From NCBI RefSeq assembly GCF_015832195.1, contig NC_052018.1:29044115-29108114 (forward strand): a stretch of DNA of 64,000 nucleotides, in the 5' to 3' direction. Position 1 is the first letter of the stretch. Each line of letters begins with the position of its first letter. The position numbers and the translations under genes were made by a program. The DNA comes from Motacilla alba alba (lineage: Eukaryota; Chordata; Aves; Passeriformes; Motacillidae). The notes below the pieces were generated by a model. That model saw only the letters and a program-made list of their open reading frames with translations. It did not search any database and had not been told where the DNA came from. Positions 1 to 12,300 of the stretch are shown here, in pieces.

Positions 1-3000
1 TTATAAGTAAATATGGGGAACCAAGAACAAAAGCAATGGGAGGAAGGGGAGGTTAGCGTAAAAGTTTACCTAATTTCAGAAGCATGAAGAAATAGTGAAT
101 AAATTAAATTTAAATTAATTTTGTTGCAGGTTGACAGGTCCTCAGCACAGGTAATTAATTCAGCGAGTTTTAATAAACTAGAATTAGAAGCAAATGCGAA
201 ACATCTCCTCCTTGAGCACTGGGGAAGATGTGTACCACTATCTCTTGGTGCAGGCAGGCTGACACACTGTAGCTTTCTGTGAATGCTGGGCCACAAGGGT
301 TGAGTGATGCTGCTGCATGTGCAGGAAGGTGGGGGGAGGTGGTGGTCCCTGGCCAAGGAAGAAGAGGAGAGGAAGGAGCAATTGGCAGTAGTCCATAACT
401 TGGTGAGAAAGAAAAAATGCTAATGTATATTTCTAAAATCAGACATATTCAATAGCTCATTTAATAACAACCTTCATGTAAAAATGAATTTTTGTTTCTA
501 TTTGGAAATTGACTTCCCAGATACATTGCTTTCCCAGACAGAACAGCATTGTTTCCTTATTTATTTATCAGAGGGGAAGAATAAGGAAGTACATAAAAGC
601 CAGATTTCCAGTGGAGTATTGGACAACTGTGCTGAGCCCATGGCTATGCCTGGGAGGGAGCAGTTTTGTTTGCCAGGACTGCTCCTCTTGCAGGGAGGGA
701 AGCTGGGTTCACTGCAAGCACTGCCTGCACACGAGCCTGTCATCACAGTCCCACAGCGGTTGTTTGGTGATGCTTGCAGGCTGATTTGCATATTTCTGAT
801 GGCATGTGATGCAAATACACTGTTATATCAGTGAGACAGACTTACCATTGTTGTTCATTAAAGACCTGTCTGCTGCTCAGAAGAATTAGATATAATCAGC
901 AGTCATATATTCCAGCTAGAGCACAGACTGTTTCTCATGAAACTTGCTTCTGTCTTCTCATTTTCTGCTCAACACTATCATTAACATTTTCATCACAGTT
1001 CTTTCTTCCACAGTAGCCATGTCCACATTTGTCTCAGATTATGTCATCTTTTTTTTTTCCCAAATAGAGGATAAATTATTAATTTAATCCTACAGTGGGC
1101 ACTCAAGTCAACCATAAGAGTTAGCAGTGTTTTAACCAAAAATATCAGGATTGTTTGTATTTACATTATTTATAAGGAAAATAGTATATTCACCTTTTTT
1201 TTTTTTCAGAGTGTGTTTTTACCTATGCAGTTCCTCCATAAAAGATTCTGTACAGTTCCTCAAAAGTAATTTTGTTGTCAAATTCTTACTCCAACAGAAC
1301 TCTAGCTTTTGCAAGAACATTGATAGGAAAGCAAATTAAAATTGCCTAGTAGTAATTCATAACATATGAACCAGCTAGTTAAAGAAAGGACATTTATGAA
1401 TGTTCTGTTGTATTTATTGTGTGTTTCACTGCACAGCTTTCATTTTAAATAAGTGGAGTTTAGGGTGGTATTTTTTTCATATACAGGAAATACTGCTATT
1501 AGTTGGACTTCAACTGGATAGATTTTATGAATCCATATACCTTAGGGACATCTAAACATAAGAATTATTGGCAAAGCCTAGGATGGAATACCTACTGCCA
1601 TTTCAGGATCTGTTGGTTTTTTCCAGTTTACATTACTTGGGTTGTTGTTTTTTGGTTTGTTTTTTTTTTTTAATTAACAACAGTTCTCTTGTATATAAAT
1701 ATACAGAACCCCTTTCCTCTAGATTTAAATAGACAATTTGACTCAGGGTTTGAAGACAAGATGTTTGTCACATCTGTAAATTCAAAGCAAGAAAGCATTA
1801 CATTTTGGCTCTTCAAGTGCATAAATTTTTGAAAGTTCAGAGGTTGATGTCAGCTAATGGTGATGTCAGCTAATGATAATGTCAGCTGGTATCAGCTATT
1901 TATTTAAGACAACTATTGGAGTTAACCAGCACAACTGATTTCAGACAAGAATCTGGAAAAACTAACATCACGGAAAATTCAACCCAAATCTTCCAATTAA
2001 GAATGTAAAAAGAACTAAAAAGCATGGATGGTGTAATACATGGGTGTCATATATGTCATATCATTCCTATCAGTCTTGAATCAGCAATGTTTGCAAGCAC
2101 CTATATATCAGTAGGAATGTGTATATTCTCTCCCTAAATAACTTGCTCCACTGGGATTTCAGTAAAAGCTCTTGACCAGCCTTAACACAAGGCTAAGCGT
2201 AAGGTAGCTGTTAGATGTGTATGATGCATAAAGAAATAATCATAAAGTAATATCTTTCATTTTTTCATGAATTTGCCTCATTGATGTTGGGGGTGTGAAC
2301 TGTTCTTCCTTTTAATCTTAACATAATTTTGACACTTTAAATTGTGCTAAGGATAAATTGTGCTAGTGATATTCTCAGCATTTACTGGTATGGTCTTGGT
2401 TCTGGGGTACTGTGCAGACTGCATTTTATAGCCTGCTGCTGGCATTTTAAACAACACAGTGGAGGACAGATCATTTATGCCAAGAAGTTCATTTACGCAA
2501 GCTACAGTGTCAAGTTTAATTAAGGGCTACAGTGACAAAAAAAAGCCAATTGCATGTGCTCAAAATACTCTTCGGATGACAAATGACTGATACCCATAGA
2601 AACAATATCCAGGGCAATTGTTAAGGTTATGATACTTAAACCTGCCTAAAAATATATCTAAAGCTAACATTCTATAAAATTTAAATTAAAAAAAATCAAA
2701 AAATCAACTCTAAATTTTATAATCAGGGTCTATCTTCATGGAGGAAAATAAAATGTAACTGGTAATTAGGAGCATTTATATCCCCACATTTTCTCTGTTC
2801 AGCTCTATGTGATTTTATTATCAATAATTTTGTAACTGGCTTATCAGAATGGCTTTATGATGGTCCGTGGTTAGAGTAAATGTGTAGAGAAAAATCTGCT
2901 GGCATGATTTATTTTGTGTTTTTGTCCCTGCTCAGAACACTCAGTGTTTAAGAAAACAAGTCAAAACCTCTTCTGGCTAATCCCCATCAACATTTCTCTC

Positions 3001-3162
3001 TCTTTCTCTTGCTCTTTGTGGCCACCACATCATAAAGGGGGAAAAGGGAGAGTTGATGCTAAGGATAAAGGTCAAGATGATAGAATATGACAACTCTTTG
3101 AATTGAAAACAGAAATGAGTGTCCCTAAGTATTCAGCATGAGCTTCTCTTTGCTCCCTGCAG
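1..3162 (+). other. ADGRB3: ADGRB3 intron (3' part)
   Basis: AT-rich intronic sequence ending at the acceptor ctccctgcag. The TM1-TM2 coding exons were looked for here and not found, so they lie upstream. It holds a small 16-bp tandem repeat at 1845-1892 and poly(T) runs. No gene is seen. Confidence 0.85.
1845..1892 (+). repeat. 16-bp tandem repeat, about three copies
   Basis: TGATGTCAGCTAATGG at 1845-1860 and TGATGTCAGCTAATGA at 1861-1876, then a diverged third copy to about 1892. Each unit carries TGATGTCA (TAATGTCA in the third), one base from a CRE palindrome. Confidence 0.8.
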
Positions 3163-3313
3163 GGCATCTGCACCACAACCACCGCATTTTTACACTTCTT
3201 CTTCTTAGCTTCATTCTGTTGGGTTTTGACAGAAGCGTGGCAGTCATATATGGCTGTTACTGGAAAAATTAGGACACGACTCATAAGGAAGCGTTTCCTG
3301 TGCCTTGGATGGG
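3163..3313 (+). CDS. ADGRB3: ADGRB3 exon: TM3 and second intracellular loop
   Basis: First exon of the gene inside the window: 151 nt, starting in phase 0 after the acceptor ctccctgcag and ending one base into a Gly codon before gtaagt. It encodes [18 protein letters not shown] and onward (residues 1-50 of the window product), which is TM3 (about residues 4-31). A basic second intracellular loop follows ([11 protein letters not shown]) and TM4 begins (LCLGW). Cys3 is at the position of the conserved TM3 cysteine that pairs with the cysteine in extracellular loop 2. The minus-strand reading frame over this stretch is a shadow. Confidence 0.95.
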
Positions 3314-6300
3314 GTAAGTCAGTAAAATTAATTTCCTAGGAATCATTGGAATGAAACATTTAATGCAGTGGCAATGTCAAGAATATAATAATTTTCTTCA
3401 GTAAAACTGAAAGATAGTAGACAGCATGTTACTAAAAGGAAAACTAGGTTAGAAGCCACTGTATCTCAAGCTCAAGGTATGCTGGTATATATTGTAGCAT
3501 TCTTTTCTAAATATGTTTTAATGAAATTTTAGAAGATTTTCAGCAAGATAGTGTAATATCAAGAAATCAAAATAAAACAAGAAAGAAACATTCTCTGAAT
3601 ATTTATGAAACCCCTTTCTAGTTAAGACCTGTCAAATGTACCAGTAATTTAGCTACATCAAAGCAGTGTACTGTGGGCAGAAAACAGTGTCCTCCTCCCT
3701 GCCAGTGCTTCAGGAAAACAAACCCTACAATAGCAATGTGCTTCATTAAATAATTCATTTCATGTAAAATTGCCCATTTTGCATTAGCTTGCCCTGTCAT
3801 TTTTTGTCCAGGCAGAACAGCAATATTTTACTCAGCATCTGCTGATTATTATTGTTTTGGTTTTTTTTCAGGACTGCCAGCATTAGTGGTTGCAATATCA
3901 ATAGGTTTTACCAAGACAAAAGGATATGGAACAGCTCACTAGTAAGTCAATCTGTAATGATAAACTATGTTTTTAGTTACCAAGATTGTCATGCCTGTCA
4001 GGAACTGCATAGCACACTCTAAAGGCTCTACAGGTATCCAGTCACACCTGGAACTGCCCTGAGATTCACTGAGTGATCCACATAAGAACAAACAGTATGC
4101 CAGTCTTGGACTGAGCTCAGCAAAGCACCAGGAATCACAGATTTCATTTGAGATTTTGAAATAGCAAGCTTTTAAGAAGCACTGAGTATTAGGTCCACAT
4201 AAACACCTAACATTTAAATAGATTTACAAAAGTGAATGTTAAATGTTGTGGGTGCCCTCTGCCAACCTTTAAACATGTCCAAAACTGTACTGGCAAGAGT
4301 GTCTTTGGCACTCAGGTTTCAGAAATACCAAGAAGGTACCTCGAGTTTAATGCCCCTGAGCAGCTTGGAGCCAAAGCCCTTCAGACATCTTAAAACAATT
4401 CTCCCATCCATCCCCTCTCTCCTGGACACCCTGATCCAGCCCATTTCCTGGACTGTGCTGTATTTGAGAGACAGAAAGGAGAAAATTTGTGTGCTTCATT
4501 TACATTCAACTAATACAGTACCAGTTTTGCCACCTGGCTGGTTCCAGTGTGTCTTTAGCACCTCAGAAAATTAACTCCTCAGAGAGGCTGCCCTTCGATC
4601 TTCTGATGAAGAAGGAGCTGAGCCTTCCTCCTGCCAGCAGAGCACTCCAGCCACCATTATGTATGCAAGAGTGTGCTGCCTTTGGTCAGCCTGTTTGGAG
4701 CTCTCCTCACGTTGCCGAAGAAATTGAGTATGCATCTGGACAGAAAGAGGAAATATGACTCTGTAGACTGGTAATGAGGGCATTCATCAGCGACGTGGAT
4801 GAGTTAGGTCAAGTCTTCACTTCAATGAATATTTAATTATTCTCCTTAGCATCATCACTGGGTGAGATCAGGATTCCCCCTCCCTTCCCTGTATGTCTCA
4901 CCATCTTGGCACTCTAGCTCTGGGTGGGTAAGAATACAAAACCAAGCTTCCTCCTGAGTTCTGGCTCCAACCACTAAGCTCTGCAGTTATAAACTGTGAC
5001 AACGTGTGTCCCGAGTTTTTTAATGAGGAATGTCTTATGTAACTGAAATGCTTAATTACACTTAGATCTGGCAAGTGCAACTGTGGTCTTAGTCCCCTTT
5101 TGAGTGTTATATTGAGAACCTACTCCTCTGAATTCTTTTTTAACTATGTACTCATCTTGCTGTATTTTTTTAATATTTAGTTCTCAAACCACAACTGGAA
5201 AACCATTTAGGCTGTGAGAATTACAAATCACTAAATAAGGATGTCCAGACCCCCATTGGGGATGTAGCTCTGTCCCTTGCAGGATTAATCCCATTACATT
5301 TGCTCTACAGAAATCATTCATGTGTGAGTACTTGCTTTAGTTAACATTTCTTCCTGCTTCCTTCCTGAGCTGAATGCATTTTTAAAAGAGGATATTCTGA
5401 AATATTCAGAAAAAGCAACAAATCATTCATTAAGAGTAACCTGGAAAGGAAAAAAGAGCATATCTCTGTACATGTAACAGCTCTTCTCCCAGGATCCAAA
5501 TCCAGCTGACATAATATTGTGGGAGAAAAGACCAAATGAAGGCGTACAAGGGACAAACAGAACCATAATTCAGCTTTCTCATCTTATTTGCAAATATATT
5601 TTCTTGGCATTTGACATCAGAATTACATAAGGAAAACAGTGAAGACAAGGAATGGAGATTCCTCCTCCATCACCAGCTGATGTGCTGTCCCACTCCAGAA
5701 GGCAGCAAAGAATTGTGTCTTATGACAGCTGTTGGGCAGTGTAAAAGCAGAACTCCTGTCCTGCTCCTCCTACCATAACCAAAGCACTTGTGTAAGTTTT
5801 TTAATTGCTTACACTGTATTTTGCCTAATTGGTTGCAGTCAATTACACATATGCTGCTATCAGAAACTCACCCTGTTGCAAACTATTCATGCTCTTGAAG
5901 ATGCTCATTTTGAGAACATTAAAAGTGAAAATTAAGGAATTTATTCCAGTTCCATAGTCCCACACATGAAGAGATTCATGGAAAAGGAGAAAGTCCAAGA
6001 ATCTTTGCAGTACCTCTCAGTTCTCTATGGTATATGTATGGAGTGCTTGAATTGTTCACACTGGAGCCATTTCTGTGATCATCAGTCTCTGATTTCTGTC
6101 TTTTTCTAAGAAAAAGAAAAAGTCCTAATTATTAGACAGTTATATTTCTGTATTTTTTAAACTACATAAGAAAAATATTTCACCCAGACATTTGTAGTGA
6201 TAGAGATACAGGGATAGAGATAGAGGCTGAATGGATTTCCTAAAAATAATTTAAAAACCCACCGAGACAAGTTTTTAGATATTTCAGGTTATCTGGAAAA

Positions 6301-9300
6301 GAGTAGTGTCTGAAAGCTTAATAGCTTTCTCCAGCCATCTCTGTACTAAATATTGTTGCTATCTCTTTTCAGACAATCAGAGCCAGGAAAGCATCACTAC
6401 TAAAACTTACAGTTAAACCTGTGTGAACTGCTAATGTTAACATACAGTGCAGATAAATTCCAGGAATTTATTGTAGCAGCAAAAATTAAAATTCTGTCAT
6501 AGTCATACTCTTGCCATGCTCTCTTAAGAGAAGGATCCAATCTCCTGGAGAGTATCAAACATCTCACAAAATGTATAGGACACGGGAGGAAGTGTACAGA
6601 TGCTTCATCACTCAGCAGAATTTTATGATCATGTAACATGGTCCCATAAAGCCACCTGTGGCTGCTCTTAACACTAATCAATTTATATGGCTTTCTGCTA
6701 TGTGCACATCAGGGAGAAAGAAGAGAACATGAGAACAAAATAAAAACAACTATAAAACACAGGGGGAAAAAACTATCAGAGCAAAGAGGAGAAAGAAAAC
6801 TAGTAAAAAATCAACAAGAACTGCCTTGTGGTGTAGGAAGGCACCTGAAAATCTATCTGCAGTCAGTCTTCAAGAGAAGAAGATGGAGGAAAATTTAATT
6901 TCAGTCATCAGCTAGGAAATGTTGACTATATTGCAATAATGATGTCACACACTGGTGAAAATCCAGACAGTTGAAAATTCCGATTTTGTAAAAACAAGGT
7001 TAAGTGAAAAAAAGGACAACCTCTACATTTTTTCCAGTTCTGCCTCTAAGTGGAAATCACTTTTGAACAGCCATTTTGCTTGATAACATGGAAAAGAGAG
7101 GGAAACATTTTTCATTTGTCTCAAAGTGTTTTGTGGTAGAAACTTTTATTTTTTATTTAGGAAAAACTGTTCTTGATCCTTTTTTCAGCACAGGTAACTG
7201 AAGTTATTTTCAAACTACAATACATCAACTATTTTAATGAACTGCTGTTTCTGTCTCCTATAAACATGAAAATTTTAATTACAAGTCCTAATGACTCTAA
7301 GTGGTCATCTTCATTAAGTTTAAAAGTTCATACTGGTAAGGAAGTGCACTATGAATGCATTTCCCCCTCTCAGAAGTCTGTGTTCCCAGACTGACAATAA
7401 TAACCCAGCTTTTGAAAAAATAGTAGGAAAAAATGCAGAAAATTTTGAAAGCATTTTTCTTTGACATCGCAAAAATAAATTGAACATTAGTGTTGTAGGT
7501 GGTTTTTGAAGTAGGATGTAAAATAGCTTGGCATGTACTACCTTTTTAACTGTGAAGCAGATAGGAACTATTTGCATCCTTTTATCATTCCAGAATTTAG
7601 CACACTGGTGCTGTTGCATTCATGTGGCAGTTTTCATATGGCTTCATTGCAATGGAAAACGCTTTTGTTCCTTGCAGTGAGAATACCAGCCCTAACAGAC
7701 CGTTAATATTATGGTGTGCTCGCATTTATTTCACTTGGTTTTGGAAAGTACAAAAGCATTACTGGAAAAGAAAGAAGATATGCATGATTCTGATGTGAAC
7801 GTTTCTGAATATGAAATCCAAGTAAATAATTTGAATCTATATGCTGGAGTTGCCTTATATGTAGGTGTGATCATGCATTCAAATAAACATGCTGTTCTTT
7901 GAATGTGTAATCACTGGGAAAATAGCACAGCTGCATTTACTTCAGTGTGTGAAGCTCCTGTTCTTTTGCAGATATGAAAAGCTTTACATCATAGTATATC
8001 AAATATTTAGAATTTGATTCTGTAAGTGCTCTGTGTTTGGAAATCTGATGGTTTTTACTGAAAGCCCTGATGCAGAATGATAAACTCTTTGAGATTAGGA
8101 GGTCTCCAGAAAATACAGTTTTCAGATGCTTTAAAATATACATTTAAATTGTTTGCAAAATATTAGAGGGAATAGAGAACAGATCATATATCATATATGA
8201 TTTTTCTCTAACAGAAATATTGTCTTTAAGGTGACATTTTAATAGCAATTATTAAATGACAAGATATGTAGAAACCTATCTTTTCTGAAGTTCCATAGTA
8301 GGAGTGCTTGGCCATTTCATCACTTTTAAGTATAGAACTGTCAGATATGGTAAGCTAGAAATGTTTCTAGATGCCTATTTGGCAAGGCCTGTTCAGTTAA
8401 CTCATCATACATGATTAGAGGAGATTCAATAAATATTTGCAAACTTACTTTCTGTTGTGGTCTTTATACATTTTGGCCATTTCAGTTTATGTATAACTCA
8501 CATTAAAGATTTTGAAATGTTAACCACTGGTAATGGAAATGTCTTTCACTTCCATCTTTCACTGTCTCTACTTTTTCATATCAACACAGCAGATCTTTTT
8601 TTGTGTGTGCATATGAATCTCATACATCAGAAAAATATGCTGTATTAATGATTAATGCTTTCTTGACAGTGTGTTATACTTATTTTTAATTTGTGTTAGT
8701 TCTTCTCTAATGTTCTTTCCAGCTGCTGGCTGTCTCTGGAAGGAGGGCTACTTTATGCTTTCGTTGGACCTGCAGCTGCTGTTGTCTTGGTAAACATTAC
8801 TATAATTCCCACTATTTTTGTACAAAATGATAGAAAGTGCTACGCCCATTATAAAAGCTTAGATATACAGCAACATTGCATTTTGCTGTAAATACTGAGA
8901 TCATTGCTGTTTAACATACCTTCAGTATTTTGAATGCATGATTCATTTGATTATATCACTTCTTTATACCAATTATCTCTCCATGTTTACACAGTAAACT
9001 GTGAAAGAATAATGTACTGATTAGCGGCACAGAAAACTTGTTACAGGCATCACTGAGTTATTATCAGCAGCATCTACGCAATTGTCACTGCCTTGTGAAT
9101 CTCTGTGACAGTCTTGATAGAGTGCTGCTTGGCAGTGGATTGCTGTACCAGCAAAAGCAACAGAAGGAGTGGAACCTGCCAGCAAGTTCTCCACGGCTAC
9201 TGTTTTTGAAGGCAGAGAAATCATTGTCATAGCTGGGAAATGTTACTCATTTGTGTATTGATCTTCCACATCTCTGGACATGCATTTAGGTGTAGGATTC

Positions 9301-12300
9301 ATTTCTGCCTAATTGTAGCTATCTGCAATGTAGATTTCTGCATCTAAGTCAGTTATCCCAGCCATATTTCAATGTCAGTGAAGAAAAATACATACTTTTA
9401 GAGATCAAACCATCAGAAGTATTTCAGCTGTCTACTTCAGGGTAAGATGAATTACATCCTACCTGTGCCATCGGCTATCAGACATCTGCTCTGCAGTCTG
9501 TATGGATTTTTTACAACAATTTATTTCGCATTTTTCCCATACAGATTTTGAATCTAATTCCTCTCCCCACTCCAAAAATTTTATACTGTGATAACTCTAT
9601 CAGCACTGGTTATTTCTGGTTTTCTCTTGTAAAAGAGAATCAGTTTTATTAGTCATCAAAGATAAAACTATTAATCTACGTGAATTTTCCTGAAATGGAT
9701 GTTTACTACTCCCATAGAGTTTTTCTCATCATTGCCTGGAGTCAAGCCAGGATCCTTTTGTACAACTCACAGTCCCTGTCATGGTAGAGGAGCCAAGGAT
9801 GTTTACAAAAAGCCAGTTATAATTTTCACATGGAAGTAACTGTATGTTCTCTGTTTAATTGGCAAGTCTTTGTTCAGAGATGTTGGAAGTTCACAGTCGC
9901 AGTTTGCCCTAGCATTAGCTGGTAGCTGTGGAAAGGAGCTGTTCCATGCAGCCACTTAAGCCTAAGTGTTTGAAGCCAAAGAATTATATAACACCAGCTG
10001 AAAAATGTTAATGCTGAAAATAAAGTTGAAAAAGAATTGGCAGGGCAGACTAGCAACAATTAGGTATTTTGGCACAGGTTTTGAAAAAACAGTTTGAAAG
10101 GAAAAAAGGATTTTCCTCCTTTAATAAATTTTAAAAAAGAACATGCATTTTATAGATTCAAAAATTGGTATTACCTATTTGTAGGGCCATGCAGAGACAG
10201 GTTAAAAGAGTTCAGTTCAATAATATAAATGGATAATAACAGTCATTAAGTTGTCCATTAAATGCCATTAATATGTCCATTAAGTGCCAAAGTCCGACAG
10301 CTAAAACATTTGAAATTTTTTTAGGTTAGATCTTCCACCCATGTATGTGATCATAACACCATTTATTTTAGTGGGGCTAAACAGACATCCCAAGAATTTA
10401 TCTGGTCCACAAAAATAGTAAATTGCAGCCAAACAAGGCTCAAAACTGACATTTTGGTGAATGACATAGACAGTGATTTAGGTGCAGGAAGATATGGAAA
10501 ACCACAGGCAGGTTCCCGCATAAGTGGGAACACCCACATGGGCCATAAATGTTTAAAAAGGAACTATGCTCTGACTAGATCTTCCCTGTGCAGAGATCTC
10601 AAATTGCAGTAGCTTTCCTGGAATAGGATATATATACTGGTGCAATTAAAACTGACAAAATATTAAAGTTATAGTACTCAAGCTTCTGGCCGTCATATGT
10701 ACACATATATAGCTTGATACCAGGCATAATTCAAGATCCCAAAACAAGCCTGTTGCAGTGTGTGTGTGTATGTCACCTTTTTGTCGCAGCCTTTTGATGT
10801 GTTCAGGGATGTTGCTACACAATTTTTGAAGGAATGCTCAGAAATGTAAGACGAGTTATTTTGCTGGCCTGTAATACAATTCAACCAGGATACAATATTT
10901 TATTTTAGGCACTGAAAGATCAACTGTTTGTTTTCTGTTTGACAGGTCAACATGGTGATTGGCATTTTGGTATTTAATAAACTTGTTTCCAGAGATGGAA
11001 TCCTAGATAAAAAACTCAAACACAGAGCGGGGTAAGCAACAACTGGGTTATTTTAAAGCACATTAATATTTTATCACCAGTTTTCAATTGCAGATATTCA
11101 ACAAAAATTCTTTTGATTGTGCTGTGAACTTTTATACCAGTGTAACAGTGTTTCTAACAGATTCTATTAATCTCAAAAGCTGCTGTTGCATTATCCTGAG
11201 GGAATGAAACTAAAAAACTAAATATGACAAAACACAAGTACAACAGTATTAAGTTAATAAGCATGAGGATTTACAAATCTGAGCAGAGGTTTCACAAGGT
11301 GATTACATGTGTAAAGTTGTTGCAGTTAGGATAACAGTTTTGTGAACTCTGTGTACTGAAGGGACTGATTATTTTTGTCTAGCTGTCAAATTAAAATACC
11401 ATGGCAAGAAATGTTATTCATTTGTGTTAATGGTTATAAAATGTATTTTACAGTAATATACCCCTTACATAGGTCAATGTTATTATAGCCATTTTGACTA
11501 CATTAAGAATTTGCCTTTGTTCTTTCATCCACATAACATCTACATAGGTAGATGTATTTAGTGTAAATTAGTGTAAAAGAACATCAAAGTAAAAAAATCC
11601 CCGTAGTTTAAGAGTTAAAAAAGAAAAAAAAATGTAAATATGTCTTATTGATTATTTACTTGTATTTACACACAAATTCTGTTTCTTATCAAGAGAAGAA
11701 AAGATTATGACAGTGGTGGTATCAGAAACTGTTCTAAATGAGTGACAATGAAGGACTGCAGCAGCAAACCTAGATTCAATACATATTGGAGAAAAATATT
11801 TCATAACTGCATCATCACCTTCCCAATGCTTATGAAAGTGTATTTAACCTTTGAATAATGATTTTTACAGTTGTATTTTCTAGTATTGTATTTTGGGCCA
11901 GGTTGTAGTTTAATTCCACCAATATCTGCATTTTTAACAATGATAAATGATGGTATTTTCATTTTTCTGTGTATTACTGCTATGCACAAAGTTATTGCAG
12001 ATTCAGTTTCAATTATTTTAAAATTACATTATTACATGTAACTAACAGTAGCATTCCTAATAAGTTTGATGAGTACACTTACAGTAAATACTTTAGCTAG
12101 TGTGATTTGCATTTCATATTAATGCAATCAAGTGTTTCTGGTTTTCAGTTCTTCCACAATAATTTTGACAAACATGTACCAAACCCTGTATTTTTATTTC
12201 TTCTGTTTTCATCTGTTTTCATAAGAAAGTATTAATTTCATAACCTTACTTTTGTCTACATTGCTCCATCAACATTCTGAACTCTGTAATAACCCTAGTA

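Noticed and set aside
1..3162. Search for the TM1-TM2 coding exon of ADGRB3
   Set aside because: No matching coding sequence is present, so the exon lies upstream of the window.
8184..8202. Palindrome-like atcatatatcatatatgat
   Set aside because: AT-rich and imperfect, expected by chance in this intron.
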